Part shown: in pieces, positions 12,501 through 25,610 of the stretch
Layout of the letters: every line of letters begins with the position of its first letter
Numbering within the stretch: position 1 is the stretch's first letter
Source: Coturnix japonica
Lineage: Eukaryota > Chordata > Aves > Galliformes > Phasianidae
Assembly (NCBI RefSeq): GCF_001577835.2
Contig: NC_029526.1
Span: forward strand, 1,209,510-1,273,509
Direction of reading: 5' to 3'
Length of the DNA: 64,000 bases
The notes under the pieces: generated by a model
Database searches by the model: none
Told to the model about the DNA's origin: nothing
What the model saw: only the letters and a program-made list of their open reading frames with translations
Program-made: the position numbers and the translations under genes

Positions 12501-15500
12501 ACATGACTACGTCCTTTCAAAGCCCTTTCTTACAGAAGAAAGAACTCCAGGAGCTTTACATTAGGTGCTGACAGCCCATTGGGGTGCATGCAGCAATCTG
12601 AAGCTTCTCTTCCCAGCTCTCCTGTGGTTAGAACTGCACGATGCTATTTTATTTGTTGAGACCTTCGTGATGGTGAGATCGGGAAGCAAAAATTACCGTA
12701 GCAGCTGGAGATCCTTCAATAAAAGGTTTATGAGCCTCTTCTGGCAGAGATGGTTTTGGCAGAGAAGCTCGGGTTCCTGACAAACAGCTTCCCTGTTTGC
12801 AGAGAGTGCAAAGTTGAACTGATAAGCCAAGTTCTTGGAGGGGTTGTGTAACATTCAAAACGAGAGGGCATGGAGCTAATGGTCTGGAAATGATCACAGG
12901 CTCGCGGCCTCTGGATGGTGGCATTGGAACTGCATCTGTTCCCATGCTTACTCAAAGGATACGGAGCTTGTGCCTGTTTCCCAGAACCAATGTCTGCAAA
13001 GATAACTGGGTTCTGTGCCTCGGTGGTGGCTGCAGGAGTCATCTTTCAAAACAGCGTGACTGCGGGTATCCCCTTTGGGAAGGGCAGTGTGCTCCCTGGA
13101 AGGCAGATTTCGCTGCACATCACGCTGTGCTTTATTCCCTGCTTCCTTTCACCAGTTCCTTAAAGCTGGAACCCTGCTTTGACTGACCAGTGCTCTTCTT
13201 GGCTTGGGAAGTGTCTGCATGATGCCAGGCAAGCACGCTGAGTCACGCCTCTGATCCGACATGCTAGCAAGGCGTTCTCATCAGAGGCAGCAAAACGCAG
13301 TGATAAGTTCCAGTTGTAATTAAGGACGTTTCTTCCTATTGAAGCTCTGTGGCCCTGAGGATGGCCCTCACTGGCAGATTGGAGCTGATTGGGGGGAACA
13401 TGCTGTCCCTGGGTGACTGCATCCATGCTGGTTTGTTTCATCCAGGGATGGACTTAGCCCTGTCTTCATTGGCTTGGCTTACAGCTGAATCCCTCTGGTT
13501 GTTCTTGTGCTTGCCTTGTGTTCCATCTCACCACCCCTCCCTCTGCAGCTGCACAGCGTGTCTGCTAGGGGCATTAAAACAGAAAAGGGAAGGAGTATGT
13601 TACACTTATCCATGCACCCCCAATGGATTTATGCATGGCTGTGGCTATTCCAGAAGGCAGTTTGCATGTGTGCAGTGCTTTTAATTGGATGAGTGTTCAC
13701 TGGGTGCTCCTGAATCCATGTGATGTGCTTTGCTCCTTCACTGAAACCAGTCTCAAGGTCTTCCACTGTGAGCAGCCTTTGTTTTCCATTTGGCTTTAGC
13801 AAAGTTTATGTGCGAGCAGCATGATTAGATGTCCCTGGTCAACACTTAAACTGTAATTAGTGCTAAAGTCTCCTCAGCGCAGCGCGGTGCCAGGGCTCAG
13901 CCCAGCAGACCAGCCTAGTGTTTCTCAAGTTCTGAGGTCAAGCTTAAGGCATCAGGCTTAGGAAACCAGAGCCGCTTGCATTGCTTGGCATTCAAAACAT
14001 CCATGATGTCTCAAGGGGGTGGCACTCATCTAGAGTGCGACGTGCGTTTGTAAAACCTCAACACTAGAGTGCTTCTGAAGGGGTGGTTTTTTTTGCTCAT
14101 TAGGCTTTAATGCAGCTTATGCTGTATGACTGCTTACAGGTTGCTGGATGATACCGCTAGGAAACTGAACTCAGTGTCCCAAGAGATGGTAATGATCACA
14201 TGGAGCTAAATATAGACTAATGCTGAGAGCATTCCTGGATGCTTGGATGTGAAAGGCTCTGTGGCGCTGTGAAGTTATACCTCTTTGCTGTGAAATGGTC
14301 CCGTTGATCTAAGGTTAGCAGAGATCCCACTGTCTGGCTGAGCTCCTTTGTGGTGGCATCCATGATGTTCTCAGCTTTCTCTTTGGCAGGTCTGTGAAGC
14401 GACCACTTATGTGTGGTTTTGTTGGTGTGATGTAGGGAAGACAGGGAGAGGTCAGCATGCTTTGGGCAGTGCCCATGTCCACACTGCCTGCTCCCTGCAC
14501 TGCCCACAGCAGGTAACGCTTCCCACCCTGCAGGCTGATTTGTCTTTGAGCTGAAAATGGGACCTGAGGATATAATTCTGTTCATCTGCTGTCAATTAGT
14601 CCAGTAGAGCCTCAGTGAGGCACTGAGGTCTTTGTGAGGTCCCTTTTCCTTTCCACAGCAGGGCAGTTAGATGGCAGTGATGTGCTCCATGTGCAAGCCT
14701 CTCAGCTGTCAACTGCTCTATGTCAGCTACTGCTCCTCTGGGCATTCCTTTCTTCACCTTCAGAGCTCAGAGAGTGGTAACCCCATGCTCTACATGCCAG
14801 CACCTCGCTCGCATCTTCAGCCTTAAGTGCATGAACCGGGTGAGCCGCTCTAAGCATGAGAGTGACCACAGCCAGTGCCACTCCATTTGTCATTTAAGGC
14901 TGTCTCTGGAATTTGCATGGGGCTCAGAGCACACCTCTGATCCTGCTGGAGTTTCCACTCTTATCTCAAAACAAACACTCAGCATCTGCAGCCACAGATT
15001 ACTGAATATGGGAGAGCACATGAGGTCTGTGGTCACCATCCCCAGCATCTCTCCCAGAAGGGAAGGCTCCAGGGAGACCTCATTGTAACCTCCAGATACT
15101 TGAAGGGAGTGTATAAACAGGAGGGGGTATGTCTGTTAATGAGGGTGGAGAGCGATAAGACAAAGAGGAATGGTTTTAAACTGAGCCAGGGGAGGTTTAG
15201 GTCGGGTATTAGGAGGAAGTTTTTCACCCTGAGGGTGGTGACGCACTGGAACATGTTGCCCAAGGAGGCTGTGGATGCCCCATCCCTGCAGGCATTCAAG
15301 GCCAGGCTGGATGTGGCTCTGGACAGCCTGGGCTGCTGGTTGGCGACCCTGAGCATAGCAGGGGGGTTGAAAGCAGATGAGCATTGGGGACCTTTTCAAC
15401 CCAGGCCATTCTGTGGTTCTGTGATCTTCCTTTGAGGAGGAGGTCTGGCAGGGGACACTGGTGTGAGCAGAGCCCCCCAGCTGCCCTGCCCCACTATCAG

Positions 15501-18500
15501 CCTGCTGCCTCCTGTGCTGGAGGGCTGTCCTCATGACCCCTTGGTGAGCAGCTGTTAAACCACAGCTTGGCAGGGCTCTTGGAGGATCCCTGAGAAACGC
15601 AGGTCATGCAGTGTTGGGTTCATTAGTCATGCTTTGTGACCACTTGCAGTATTGTTTACGGCTTCTTTGGTATCCTGGAGCAGAAAGCAATAAAAAACCA
15701 ACCTATCTGCTGTAGGACAATGACTCTTTATGATTAGATTAGGAAGTGGGGGAGGGCAAAGCTGTGCCTTGGGGTTGCTGCCTTGCAGGGCCATGCCCTG
15801 CTGCCTTCAGGCTGTTAGTGTCCCACGTGAGGAGCTTTCATATATTTTATGTGCTCCTTTGATGGAAAGCCATCGCAGTCCTTCCTGTATCTCTTGCTAA
15901 TCTGTGATTGTACTGACAGAAGTCCAAAAGGAGGAGAACACGCGTCGTTACGTACCCTATATGCAGCTATATGGGTGCTGCCCTCCTCAGCTCTACTAGC
16001 AGCTCATCCAAGCTGCAAGCCAACATCTCCTGCTGAGAGCAATACTTCTGAACTTGATGACTCCTTCCTGTCCCCAAATAAGAAACTCTGCTGTAGCGTG
16101 AGATGTGAGCTCTGCTTCTAGGAATCGGCCAGCGCTGTGTTTCTGTGAATGTGAGTTTCTGGTGTAACACCACACCTCGGTGAGTGAGAGAAGGGCAGAC
16201 TGAGGCAGGATGTGACTTCACGTGGAGCTCTGGCTGATCGTCCAGCCTTTGTAGATGCAGATAACAGCTCGTGGCAGGAATGTAATGAAGCTGGTAAGGA
16301 CCTGATGGGGAGAATGATGACAAAGGCTGCTCTATTAAACAAGGAGTTGGAGGAGGTTCTAGGAAAACTGCTGCCACCATAATCAATCTAATCCTCTGGG
16401 CCTGGGCGGAAATGCTGGAGTAGCCAGGACCTCTCCTCTGGTTTTAGTACAGCTGTGCTACTGAAAGCAGATGCGTTTTTGTTGGGAAACTGGCAAGTGT
16501 TACCCCTTCCAGAAATGGGGAGAGGCTTTTCCAGCTGCCCTGGCACTGGAGGATTTGCCTCATCTCTGTGACTGACTAAGCCAGAATGGCTGAGATGAAC
16601 CAGAGGCCACATTTGAGTAAGTGTGGTCTGGGCTTTCCTGAAGGAAATGGGATTCACCCTTAGATCTCTATCAGGAAGGGTGATGTGGGTGTGCTGCTGT
16701 CTGCCTGCCCTTGCAGCCGCTGGGAGATCTTTGTCCTGCTCCAGCTCTTGCAACACCACCACAGTGGAAACTGGAAAGTGAAATTTCCCTCTGCTTTGCA
16801 CGTGGTGAGTCTCCCGCAGAGGGGATTCCTTCCCTGAATCCAGTCTGGATCCAATGAGGCAATAAGATGCTCATGTTTGCCTGAGGGCTGCAGGGAACCA
16901 ACGAGCCCTTCTTGCTGCCAGGAGATTGCAACCATGGTGAGAGCTGCACAAACAGAAGGGCAGGTAATGACCCAGCAGACTGAAGGGCAGCAGGAGGTTT
17001 CCCGGTACCCTGCCAGCTGTGTGATTGCTGTAGTTCCAGACTGAATATCCCTGCACTCATAAGGGTGTTCTGCAGAGCTGATGGGTGGAGGAGTGTTACC
17101 TGCTACCCGGAGAAAAGGGCAGCACCTGTTTGAGGAAGGAAGGTGTGGATTTGTTCATGGGCCTTCCCCTGGCGTGCATTTGAGGGCTCGTAAGCCTGTC
17201 TAGTAAAACTGTGGCCATCTGCCTTTGGTTGGCTCTACCCACCTGTCCTTCCTGGGCTTCCAAGGGAAGCAGCTGTGTGGCTGTTAGCAAAGAGATGCAA
17301 TGAGCAGCAGCAGCATCCCTGTGATGTCTGAGTGTCTCGCTGTCCTGCCAGCCTTGCACCCACCTGCTTCAAACTCTCTCCCTTCTGACGTTGGAACTGA
17401 GGCCCAGTCCTCTCTGTTTCAGAGCAATCTTCTTCAGCACTTTTCCCACCTGCTGCCTGCTAAGCTTTTAGAGTTTGAGGAGTCAGAGCACAGGAGCGTG
17501 AAGCCCCAGATGACCTGCTCCCTTAGCATCTTTGACCCTGCTCTGCTCCTGAGGATTGGAAATAGTTGTGTGTGGTTCCGGGAGGGTATAAATAAAGGTT
17601 GTGCCAAAGCTGCTAGCACCATTGTTTTAAGAAGAGAGTGGAACTGCAGGAACGTGAGCCATGCTCTTGGTGTAGTTAGAGCAGTGCTGTTGGCACCAAA
17701 GCTGAGCTCAAGGCAGGTTATTAGCAGATTCCTCTTTCTTTGCTCTTGTCCTTTGCCACTTTGGTGACCTGATCTCTGCAGAGCAGGTGATACTGGGAGA
17801 GCAATGGGAACAGCTTTCCCTCTAGGAGCAGCTCTACCCTCTTCAGGGTCCATGTCTCTCCTGTACTGAGGACCCCACATCTGAATGCAGCGCTCCAGGT
17901 GAGCTCTCACAGTGCAGAGCAGAGGGGCAGATCCCTCCCTGACTTTCTGGCTGTGCTGCTTTGGATGTCCATCTGCCACCCAACAGTCCACCATGTCCTG
18001 TTCAACAGGGCTGTGCTCCATCCTTACATCCCGCAGCTTGCACTGATAGGAGAGGTTGCTGTGACCCTGGTGCAGGCTGTGCACTTGGCTCTGTTGGATC
18101 TGCTGAAGTTCTCCTGGACACACAGTTTGAGGTCGTCCACAAACTTGCTGAGGGTGCACTTGATTCCACTGTTGATGTCATTGATGAAGATGTGACCCCT
18201 GAGGGACACCACTCAGCACTGATCTCCATCTGGACATTGCCTACTCTCTGGGTGTGATCTCACAACCAGTTTCTCATCCACCATATCTTTCCACTCTGGA
18301 GAAGAGGGTGTGGGAGATCATGCCTAAGGCCTTACTGAAGTCCAGATAGATGACATCAGTGGCTCTTCTCTTGTCCACTGATGCTTTATACCATCATAAA
18401 AAGCAATGACTTCTTGTAGTGAGCGTGGTCGGACACAATGGAGCAGAACCCCAGAGAGGCTGTAAGATACATTGAGGAAGTGTCTCACTTGTTCTTTGTG

Positions 18501-21500
18501 GGAGGGTTTCGTCTTCCTGGAGGTGTTCACAGGGTCTGGTGCTGTTTGCTGCTGTTGTGTTATTTGTGACAGGCTTCCTCTTTCACCCCTGCAGGTACAG
18601 CTACATGATTGACAACGTCATCCTGCTGATCACTGGGACTCTGCACCAGCGCTCCATCTCTGAACTGGTGCCCAAGTGCCACCCTCTGGGAAGTTTTGAG
18701 CAGATGGAAGCCGTGAACATTGCGCAGACACCTGCAGAGCTCTACAATGCCATCCTGGTGGACACTCCCCTGGGTGAGCACAAGTCCCTTTTCCCTGGAG
18801 GGCCATGCAGTGGGTAATGCCCAGCTGTGGCTGTGTTGCCTGTGGTGGCTGGGCTTGAGCTCATGTCTATGCCTGTCCTGTCCAGTTTTTCCAGCACAAT
18901 TAGTTGGACCATTGGGCAATTTCTTGAAGGCAATATTTGGAGATAACTGCTAGAGATTGATGTGTGGTCCATCTTATCCTGAGACAGATAAAATTAGCTC
19001 TGTATCAAGCTTTGATCTATCCCTACTACTATCTATACTACTTCTGTCTATGCTATCTAACTAACTATTAGCACTACCTAAGCTACTATCTCTACTATGT
19101 AACTATAACCATCTATATGTTAACTTCCCAAAGGCAGACAGCAACAACAAAAAAACCCATCCCAAGGCTTTGTGAGCTGTTTGGATAGCAGGATCCAGCA
19201 CCAAGGCATTGTCACAGGGCTACAAGCCTTGACCGGGAGGCATGTGACACTGTAAAAACAGTTCTATGAACAGCCAGGCAGGCAGATCTGGTCTTTAAAG
19301 ATAAAAGGTGTAGGAAGTGGTTGTGGAGAAAACACGGGAGCCTCTGTGGTAGTAGGAGAGGTAGTCACAGGAGACCTTCTAAGTTAGTATCTGTGGGCAA
19401 AGGTAATGAGCTGTGCCTGAGTCAGTGATTAATCACTCTTTGGAGTTGCTAGAAAGAACAAAACACTTAAATCATCGTTTTGTCTTTGATGGTAGTCGTC
19501 ATTTTTGGAACTAAATGCTTGCTGTAGTAATGAGGTGAATCAGGTTGTTGTCATGGGAAAATGATTTGCCACGTAGAGCCCAACAAAGAAGGAAGAACGT
19601 GTCTAAAGGGGTCTGGCCACCTCTGAGTGTCCGGAGAAGGATGGAGCTGCTGCAGCGAGGCCAGGGCCAATACAGCTGAGCGTGGTGTGCTTGGCCTGCC
19701 AGGTAGGAGACTGCCTGCAGCTGAGCCGAGTCCGCTGTAAGGGTGGTGTGTGGGAAGAGCATCCTCCTCAAGTGTAAGCGTGAACCTTCCCACTTCAAGA
19801 ATAAGATAGAACCAAGTGTTTTGAAGGTATTATTAGCTCCCAGAGACCTAAAAGCTTTGCGTTGTTACACTGGTGAGGTGGTTGCAGAAAGTCTCTGCCT
19901 CTTGCCTTCATGCACTTGTGAGCTTTGCCTGCTCCTCCTGGCTGGTCTAAGTCCTTCAGACCTTTGCCCTGGCTGTGCCCTTGAGCCTGTGTACCATCTA
20001 GTGAGGCATTTCTTCAGCAGGAGGACGTGGGGAGTAGCAGTGTTGCCTAAACAAGCAAGCACACAGGCTCCAGTTGTTTAACTTGCACTCCTTCCAGTGA
20101 CCACACGCGAAGAAACAGCAGCTCTATCTCCTAACAGTGCCTGAGCAGCTACGTGGCTTGGTAGGAATGCCTAACCCCAAATGGCTTTCATAGGTTAGCA
20201 GGGCAAAATAAGTCTTGCTGTTAGCCTAATTTGGGATATTGGAGGGCCAAGAACTGAAATAGCTGTGTTCTCATTCCTCTGCTACTCTGAAGTAGCCACT
20301 GCTCTCAGGCCTAGCCAGAGAGCCCTGCAGTGAAAACCAGTCCTGGCACACTCTGGTTTCATTTCTGTCAGCCATGGTGAGCAGTGTTCCTCTAGCTACG
20401 TGGCATTGCCCTCTGATGCTGCTGCAGCATAGCAAAGAGGCCTCTGTGGGGATCATCAGGACTTGACCCCCTCCAAGCTTCCAGGATGTAGGAGCTGTCG
20501 ATCCCCACATCTCCTTAACCCACATAAGGTGCAGGAGGAGGAAGGAGAAGCACACCAGGACTGCTGTCTTGCTGCTGCCGTGCTGTAGCAAGCAATTTGG
20601 AAGCTACCTTCTCAATTCTGAGAGCCTGCATCTGGGAACAGTTTGGGGTTGGTTTGTTTGCTGTTATTTCTTTTTTTAAATGTGGGCTGCTCTGGCACTG
20701 ATGGTGGGGGCTGGAGATGAGAACTTCTGCTGAGAACAAGCTGTTGACAGCATGGCAAGACTTGAGGGGTCAACACAGCCTGCCAGGGGTGAAGAAGGAT
20801 GTTGGGTTGAGTGCTCCAAAAAATGGCTGTGGCCTGGGGAGCCATGGTGAAGGCTGAGGTTTGAGTTATGGCAGTTTGGAGGCACTGAAGACAAGAGCAG
20901 CTCAGCACAACCTGTGCTTCTGCTTGCTGTTGTCGAGGGCTCGCCCTGCTCTGGGATTTGCTGGGTGTGGGTCTGGTCAGGGCAGCACCAATTCTGTCTG
21001 TGGTTCTCTTTCAGCTGCTTTCTTCCAAGACTGCATATCTGAACAGGACCTTGATGAAATGAACATTGAAATCATTCGAAACACGCTGTATAAGGTAACG
21101 AGACTCTGGGAAGGGGAAGAGATGCTCCCTTCCCTGTTCATTCCTAGTGTGCCTACAGCTCTGTCTGGCCAAGAGCTCCAACTGAGAGGCTGCCTTTCTT
21201 CAAATAAAGGGAAGAAGGTATTTCCCCCTTAGAGGAGATACAAAAATAAATCTGCTCCTTGTCCCAGGCCTGCACGGGAAGCTGTCGGCTCCTCTTCTGG
21301 CCCCGTCTGGTTTGAGCTGGCAGCATAAAAGCGTGTGTTTATGTGCAGGCTGTGGCTATCGCTCCATCTCAGCTTTCTGGATTAAGGGTGGGATGCAGAT
21401 TGTATCTGCCAGCCTTGTTTGCACTGGTCACAGCCAGCTAGCAGGCAGCGTGACCTCTGCTTCCCAAGGAAGCCTTGGCCCATTGGGAGAGGTGGAGAGC

Positions 21501-24500
21501 AGGTCAGGCATGAAGGGAAGAAGGCAAAGGGAGGGGAGAAGGTGCTGCACGTCGGCAGTCATGCCCAGCTGCGTGTGGCCTCTGGCATGTACTGATCTTT
21601 TGTTGTAATGGAGGGAGGTATGCTGGCACGCATAAATACCTGCACCTTGCAGCTCACTGTATGGAGCTGGGGGAAGGCAGGGAGCAGAGTGAGCAGGCAG
21701 CTCGGTGGGCGCCTTCACCCTGGGTGCCAGCTGCCATAACCTTTCCCATTTCCTTGCTGAGGCTGGGTGCTCCTTTGCATTCTGTTTTTGCTGCCCCCAA
21801 ACTGAATGTCTGCATCTCAGTGCACTGGGACTGGCTCTCACTGATATTCAACCCCCCTGGGAGGTTCTTGAATGGAAATGTCCTAAAGACAGAGAGCAGA
21901 AGTTAAAAGTTTAATGGTCAGCTCTTAAAGCAGGGAGAGGTCAGAAGCTGGGGCATGCTGGCATCATCATCTTCACTACTACTTCCATGTTTTCCCATCT
22001 TTAAGTGGATGTGCTGGAACGCAGCTGGCTGGCTGCTGGCTTTTGCTGGCTGCCTGCCTATAGGAACCTGCTGGAGGAACTTTGTGGCTGGACACTAAAA
22101 TACAGCAGAGAAATCGCTGTGGATAAATGGGGAGGTATGAGGTATGGCATGGGAGGTACGAGGAGGTGACCTTATGAGGGTCTCCTTGTTCCCTGCTGCT
22201 ACTGCTACATTAATCTTGGGTTGTGATCGACCTGAGCAGTTGATTCTTAACAGTGAGAACTGCATAAACACGGCTGTGCTGCTGCCTACGACTGCAGTGT
22301 GTTTGTGCTGCACACTGCGCCTTTTCATGGTCCAGTTCCTCTCTCATCTCAGAATGTGAACAGCAGAACAGGAGAAGCTGCTGAGAAGGACACTGTAAAG
22401 GTTTGGGTACTTCCATGTGTGAAACTACAAGAAGGCTTGGGGTTCCTCAGCTGGAAGAGGAGTGAATTGTGATGGTAATGTTGAATGAGACAACAAGGAT
22501 GGACAGGCCACAGATCAGCCTGGATGCAAAGCACAAACAAGACTAGCAGAAGGCAGAGGGTAATTGAATTGCGTCATGGAAGTGAAAGTCCATTAAGGAC
22601 TATTAAATGTGAGCACACCACCATTTCAGGGATACAGGGTTCGGGACTCTGGAGAGCTTCCTGTAAATTGCTGTCATCTGTGAGGGGCCCTGGGGAGGGC
22701 ACCCAGCAGGGCTGTCCTGCAGTCTCCTCTCACGTGGTGTCCGTGATGCTGGATCCTCACTCAGTGCTGGATATCTCAGCTCACACCTCCACTATTTGCA
22801 GGGCCTGAGGTTTGTGTATGAACTCTGAGAAGGGCAGAACTGGTGAGCGAGCCTCTCACTCAGCCTCAAGCAGAGTTTGATATCTGTGCCTTTCTTTCTT
22901 TCAGGCCAATGCTCTGCACTTCTCTGTGCTTCAGCAGTGGCAAAGAGGATTTCCAGCCTGCTGGCAACGGTGTCTCTTTGATGCACAGTGCTGGCCCAGC
23001 AGTGCCCTTTTGCACTGTATTTACAGAATGCAGTCATCCAGGTGCTTTCTTAGAGCAGAGGCCGAGGATGTGGTCCATCTTGTGACAAGGCAGAGATTTG
23101 TGGTGTCTCAGCATCGTTATTTTTCCATCCCTTTACGCTGTTCTGTCTGCAGCGCTGTGTCTGGGGAGGTGCTTTATCACATGATGGTTTCCTCTGAGCA
23201 AGTTTTTTGCTGAACAGCACTTTTAGCCTTGCGCTACATCCACGGCTCCCCTTGGGAGATGCAGTCATCCTCCAGCTGGACTCTGGTACCTCTCCACAAA
23301 GGATTACGTTTCCTGGAGGCAGCATGGCTGTGCCTAGCTTGATTCTTTCTGCAGTGCTCCAGTTGGGATGGAGACCCGGCGGCTGCAGTGTGAGAAGAGA
23401 ATTACAGAGGACGGCTGGTTTCCTTCACAGATGTCCCGTCTCATCTCTCAACTCTGCTTACACAGCGCTCCTTTCTGAGCTTGGGTCTTGCAGCTCTGGT
23501 TGTGTGGCTTGGCATGTTTGTAGAGGCCAGAGCGGGGTCAGGAAACCATGTGAGACTTGAGTGGATGCTTTGGAGTTAGACCACTCAAAGGAGCAAAATA
23601 GGCTCGAATGTTGGTGCCTGGTGTTCTGCCTGCTGTAAGCTCATCCAGTCACTTGAACCCAGCAAACCGCAGCTCTTCGTGTCTCTGGCTCCTGGGGAAG
23701 CACTGTCCCTTGTGTGGGCTTGGCATTCAAGTTCACTTGGGGTGAGAGTGCCTGTGCTGTGTTATAAAGTGTCTGGGAGCGTCCCTCCTTACTGTCTGAA
23801 TGGCCCTATGAGTGGTACATGAAGCGGTGTGGAAACCTGCTCATTCCTCTCTCTCTTCCAGGCATACCTGGAGTCCTTCTACAAGTTCTGCAAGGCGCTG
23901 GGAGGTACCACAGCAGATGCCATGTGCCCCATCCTGGAGGTAGGTCTGGAAGCCCTCACGGGGTCACCTATCACCCTGTGCTTAGCCTGTCTGCCAGCAC
24001 TAAGGACAATCCTTGTCAGCATCCCAGTGCAGCCTGACCTAGGAGAACATTGTCTGCATGTGACTTCAGGCAGGCTTGGTTGCCTGATCTTGGCTATGTG
24101 CTGACCCATCATGGCAACCTTCATCCAACAAGCAGGAGAACAACCAGCACCATTCTGCACATGGCCGGTCAGCGTGCCCAAGGCCAGCTGGTGGGTGTGC
24201 TGGGCCCGAGTGCAATAGGTGGGAGAAAATCACTCCTGGAGCTCCACTCTGTGCTTTGGCTTGCTCCTGAGGTAGGGATTTCCTCAACCCAGCAGTCCCC
24301 AGGCATCAGCTGGACAAGGAGTCCACACATGTAGAGCTGTGCATCCCAGGCAGTGAGCCAGGCTTGCTCATGCTGCCCTCTGATGTGGCTCTGTTCAGAG
24401 CAACACCGGTGTCTGCTGACCTCACTGCAGTCCGAGGTGAAACTCTATTTTTCTCCCACAGTTTGAAGCTGACCGGAGGGCCTTCATCATCACCATCAAT

Positions 24501-25610
24501 TCCTTTGGCACTGAGCTGTCCAAGGAGGACCGAGCAAAGCTGTTCCCACACTGTGGCAAGCTCTACCCCGAGGGGCTGGCTCAGTTGGCCAGAGCAGATG
24601 ACTATGAACAAGTTAAAAATGTCGCTGACTACTACCCTGTGAGTGCTCTGGGGTGAGGGCATGAGGGACTGGTGCCAGGATCCTCTGTGTGTCAGGGCTG
24701 GGGGAGCTCATGGATAGGCAGCATGGGGAGGGGACTGCCCATCTTATGCTGCTTGGAGTCAGTGAGCTCAGTGTCCCTGTGCTGAAGCAGCACATGCCAG
24801 TGCTCATGTGTGTGCACAGGACAGGCTCTCTGCTGAACAGGTGTAGTTACTGTTTCTGGTACATAGGGCCCAGGAGTGCTGCTGAGCTTGTTGGGGTACC
24901 AGAGTGTGTGTATATCTTTTGGTATCATCTTCCCTCAGGAGTACAAGCTGCTGTTTGAAGGGGCTGGCAGCAACCCTGGAGACAAGACCCTTGAAGACAG
25001 GTTCTTTGAGCATGAGGTGAGTGAGCCCTGAGATGCTTCTCAGCAAGTGTATCTACCTGTGCCCTTTGAAAAGCTCCAGGAAGCAGCAGGCTTGGCTGCC
25101 GCCCTGTTGGTAGAGCTCCAGAATGTCAGTGCTGTGCAGGAATAGAGTTTGGGTGCTCCAAGGAGGGAATGGGGCTTTAGTCCTTGTTGTCACTCAGAAG
25201 CTTAGGGCAGTGTGGGAGTTAGATTTGGGGCTGCTGTTAGGTCTACCAGGAGTGAAAGCAGAGTGTAATTATGTGGGAAAGGAGCATACGAGGGAGTAAA
25301 TTCCTCTTCTGAGTGTCAGACCCCTTCTGTCTGAGCCCTGAGCCTTCTGGGGAAGTCACCAGAGCTCAGTGCTGCTTCATCCTTCCCTGGGCTGGCTCTT
25401 GGCAGAGGACAGTCCAGCAGAGGTGGACAGGTGTTATGTCCTCCCCAGGTGAAGCTGAACAAGCTGGCATTCCTCAATCAATTCCACTTTGGAGTCTTCT
25501 ACGCCTTTGTGAAGCTGAAGGAGCAGGAATGCCGCAACATCGTGTGGATCGCGGAGTGCATCGCCCAGAGGCACAGGACCAAGATTGACAACTACATTCC
25601 CATCTTCTAA
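3518..25610 (+). CDS. ATP6V0D1: V-type proton ATPase V0 subunit d1
   Basis: Subunit d1 sits on the cytoplasmic face of the membrane V0 ring and couples it to the central V1 stalk, so it is needed for acidifying endosomes, lysosomes and synaptic vesicles. Eight exons join in phase: 3518-3650, 8571-8742, 18595-18773, 21015-21094, 23862-23939, 24462-24638, 24939-25016 and 25449-25610. They encode 352 residues if the first ATG is used. The mammalian protein starts at the equivalent of the second ATG (3521, [10 protein letters not shown]), which gives 351, its usual length. Both ATGs follow the strong Kozak context GCCGCC. Recognisable runs include [19 protein letters not shown] in exon 3 and the C-terminal NYIPIF. 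It is nearly identical to mammalian d1 and unlike the more diverged d2 paralogue. All introns are GT-AG. Confidence 0.98.
3651..8570 (+). other. ATP6V0D1 intron 1, mostly unique sequence
   Basis: The 4.9-kb first intron starts with GTGAGC after exon 1 and ends with TTTTCCAG. Apart from a CR1 piece near 5412-5600 I recognise no gene, RNA or transposon in it. Several open frames of 100-180 codons lie here on both strands, but they overlap each other and none shows family similarity. Confidence 0.6.
5412..5600 (-). repeat. CR1 LINE fragment
   Basis: A reverse-complement CR1 tail (GGAATCATAGAATCG, then AAAGGTCATCTAGTCC and GGGATGGGGCACCACC) lies in ATP6V0D1 intron 1. Only the last part of the element remains. 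Confidence 0.8.
10049..10370 (-). repeat. CR1 LINE fragment
   Basis: The plus strand reads as rc-CR1: AGAATCATAGAATGGTTGG, then GGGATGGGGCACCACC, 'CTGTAAAGAACTTCTAACTT' and a stretch ending near GAGTTTGTCCCCTC. It is truncated at its 5' end. Confidence 0.85.
15040..15425 (+). repeat. CR1 LINE fragment, forward
   Basis: This copy runs in the sense of ATP6V0D1. It has the standard CR1 3' order: CCAGGGAGACCTCATTG, GGGGAGGTTTAGGTCGGG, GAGGGTGGTGACGCACTGG, then CATCCCTGCAGGCATTC and an end at TTCTGTGGTTCTGTGAT, the typical 8-bp-type tail. About 385 bases remain. Confidence 0.9.
17835..18440 (-). repeat. CR1 LINE fragment with a reverse-transcriptase remnant
   Basis: A 0.6-kb minus-strand CR1 piece from the coding part of ORF2. 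In the minus-strand frame at 18212-18024 a peptide with FINDINSG and FVDDLKL is readable; the second matches the F(A/V)DD catalytic box of CR1 reverse transcriptases. Plus-strand landmarks are GAGGGACACCACTCAGCACTG and GTCCAGATAGATGACATC. It is 5'- and 3'-truncated with no long intact frame. Confidence 0.85.
18774..24461 (+). other. ATP6V0D1 introns 3 to 5, no other gene seen
   Basis: Introns 3 (18774-21014), 4 (21095-23861) and 5 (23940-24461) separate exons 3 to 6. I recognise no repeat family or RNA gene in them. Short runs of simple sequence such as CTATCTATACTA near 19020-19100 are present. Confidence 0.5.

Larger units (their letters stand above)
8743..18594 (+). other. ATP6V0D1 intron 2, large, with three CR1 copies
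   Basis: This 9.85-kb intron is the largest in the window. It holds CR1 pieces near 10049-10370, 15040-15425 and 17835-18440, listed separately. The rest is unique, AT-richer than the exons, and shows no gene or RNA that I recognise. Frames of 100-240 codons here are not supported by splice sites or homology. Confidence 0.6.
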
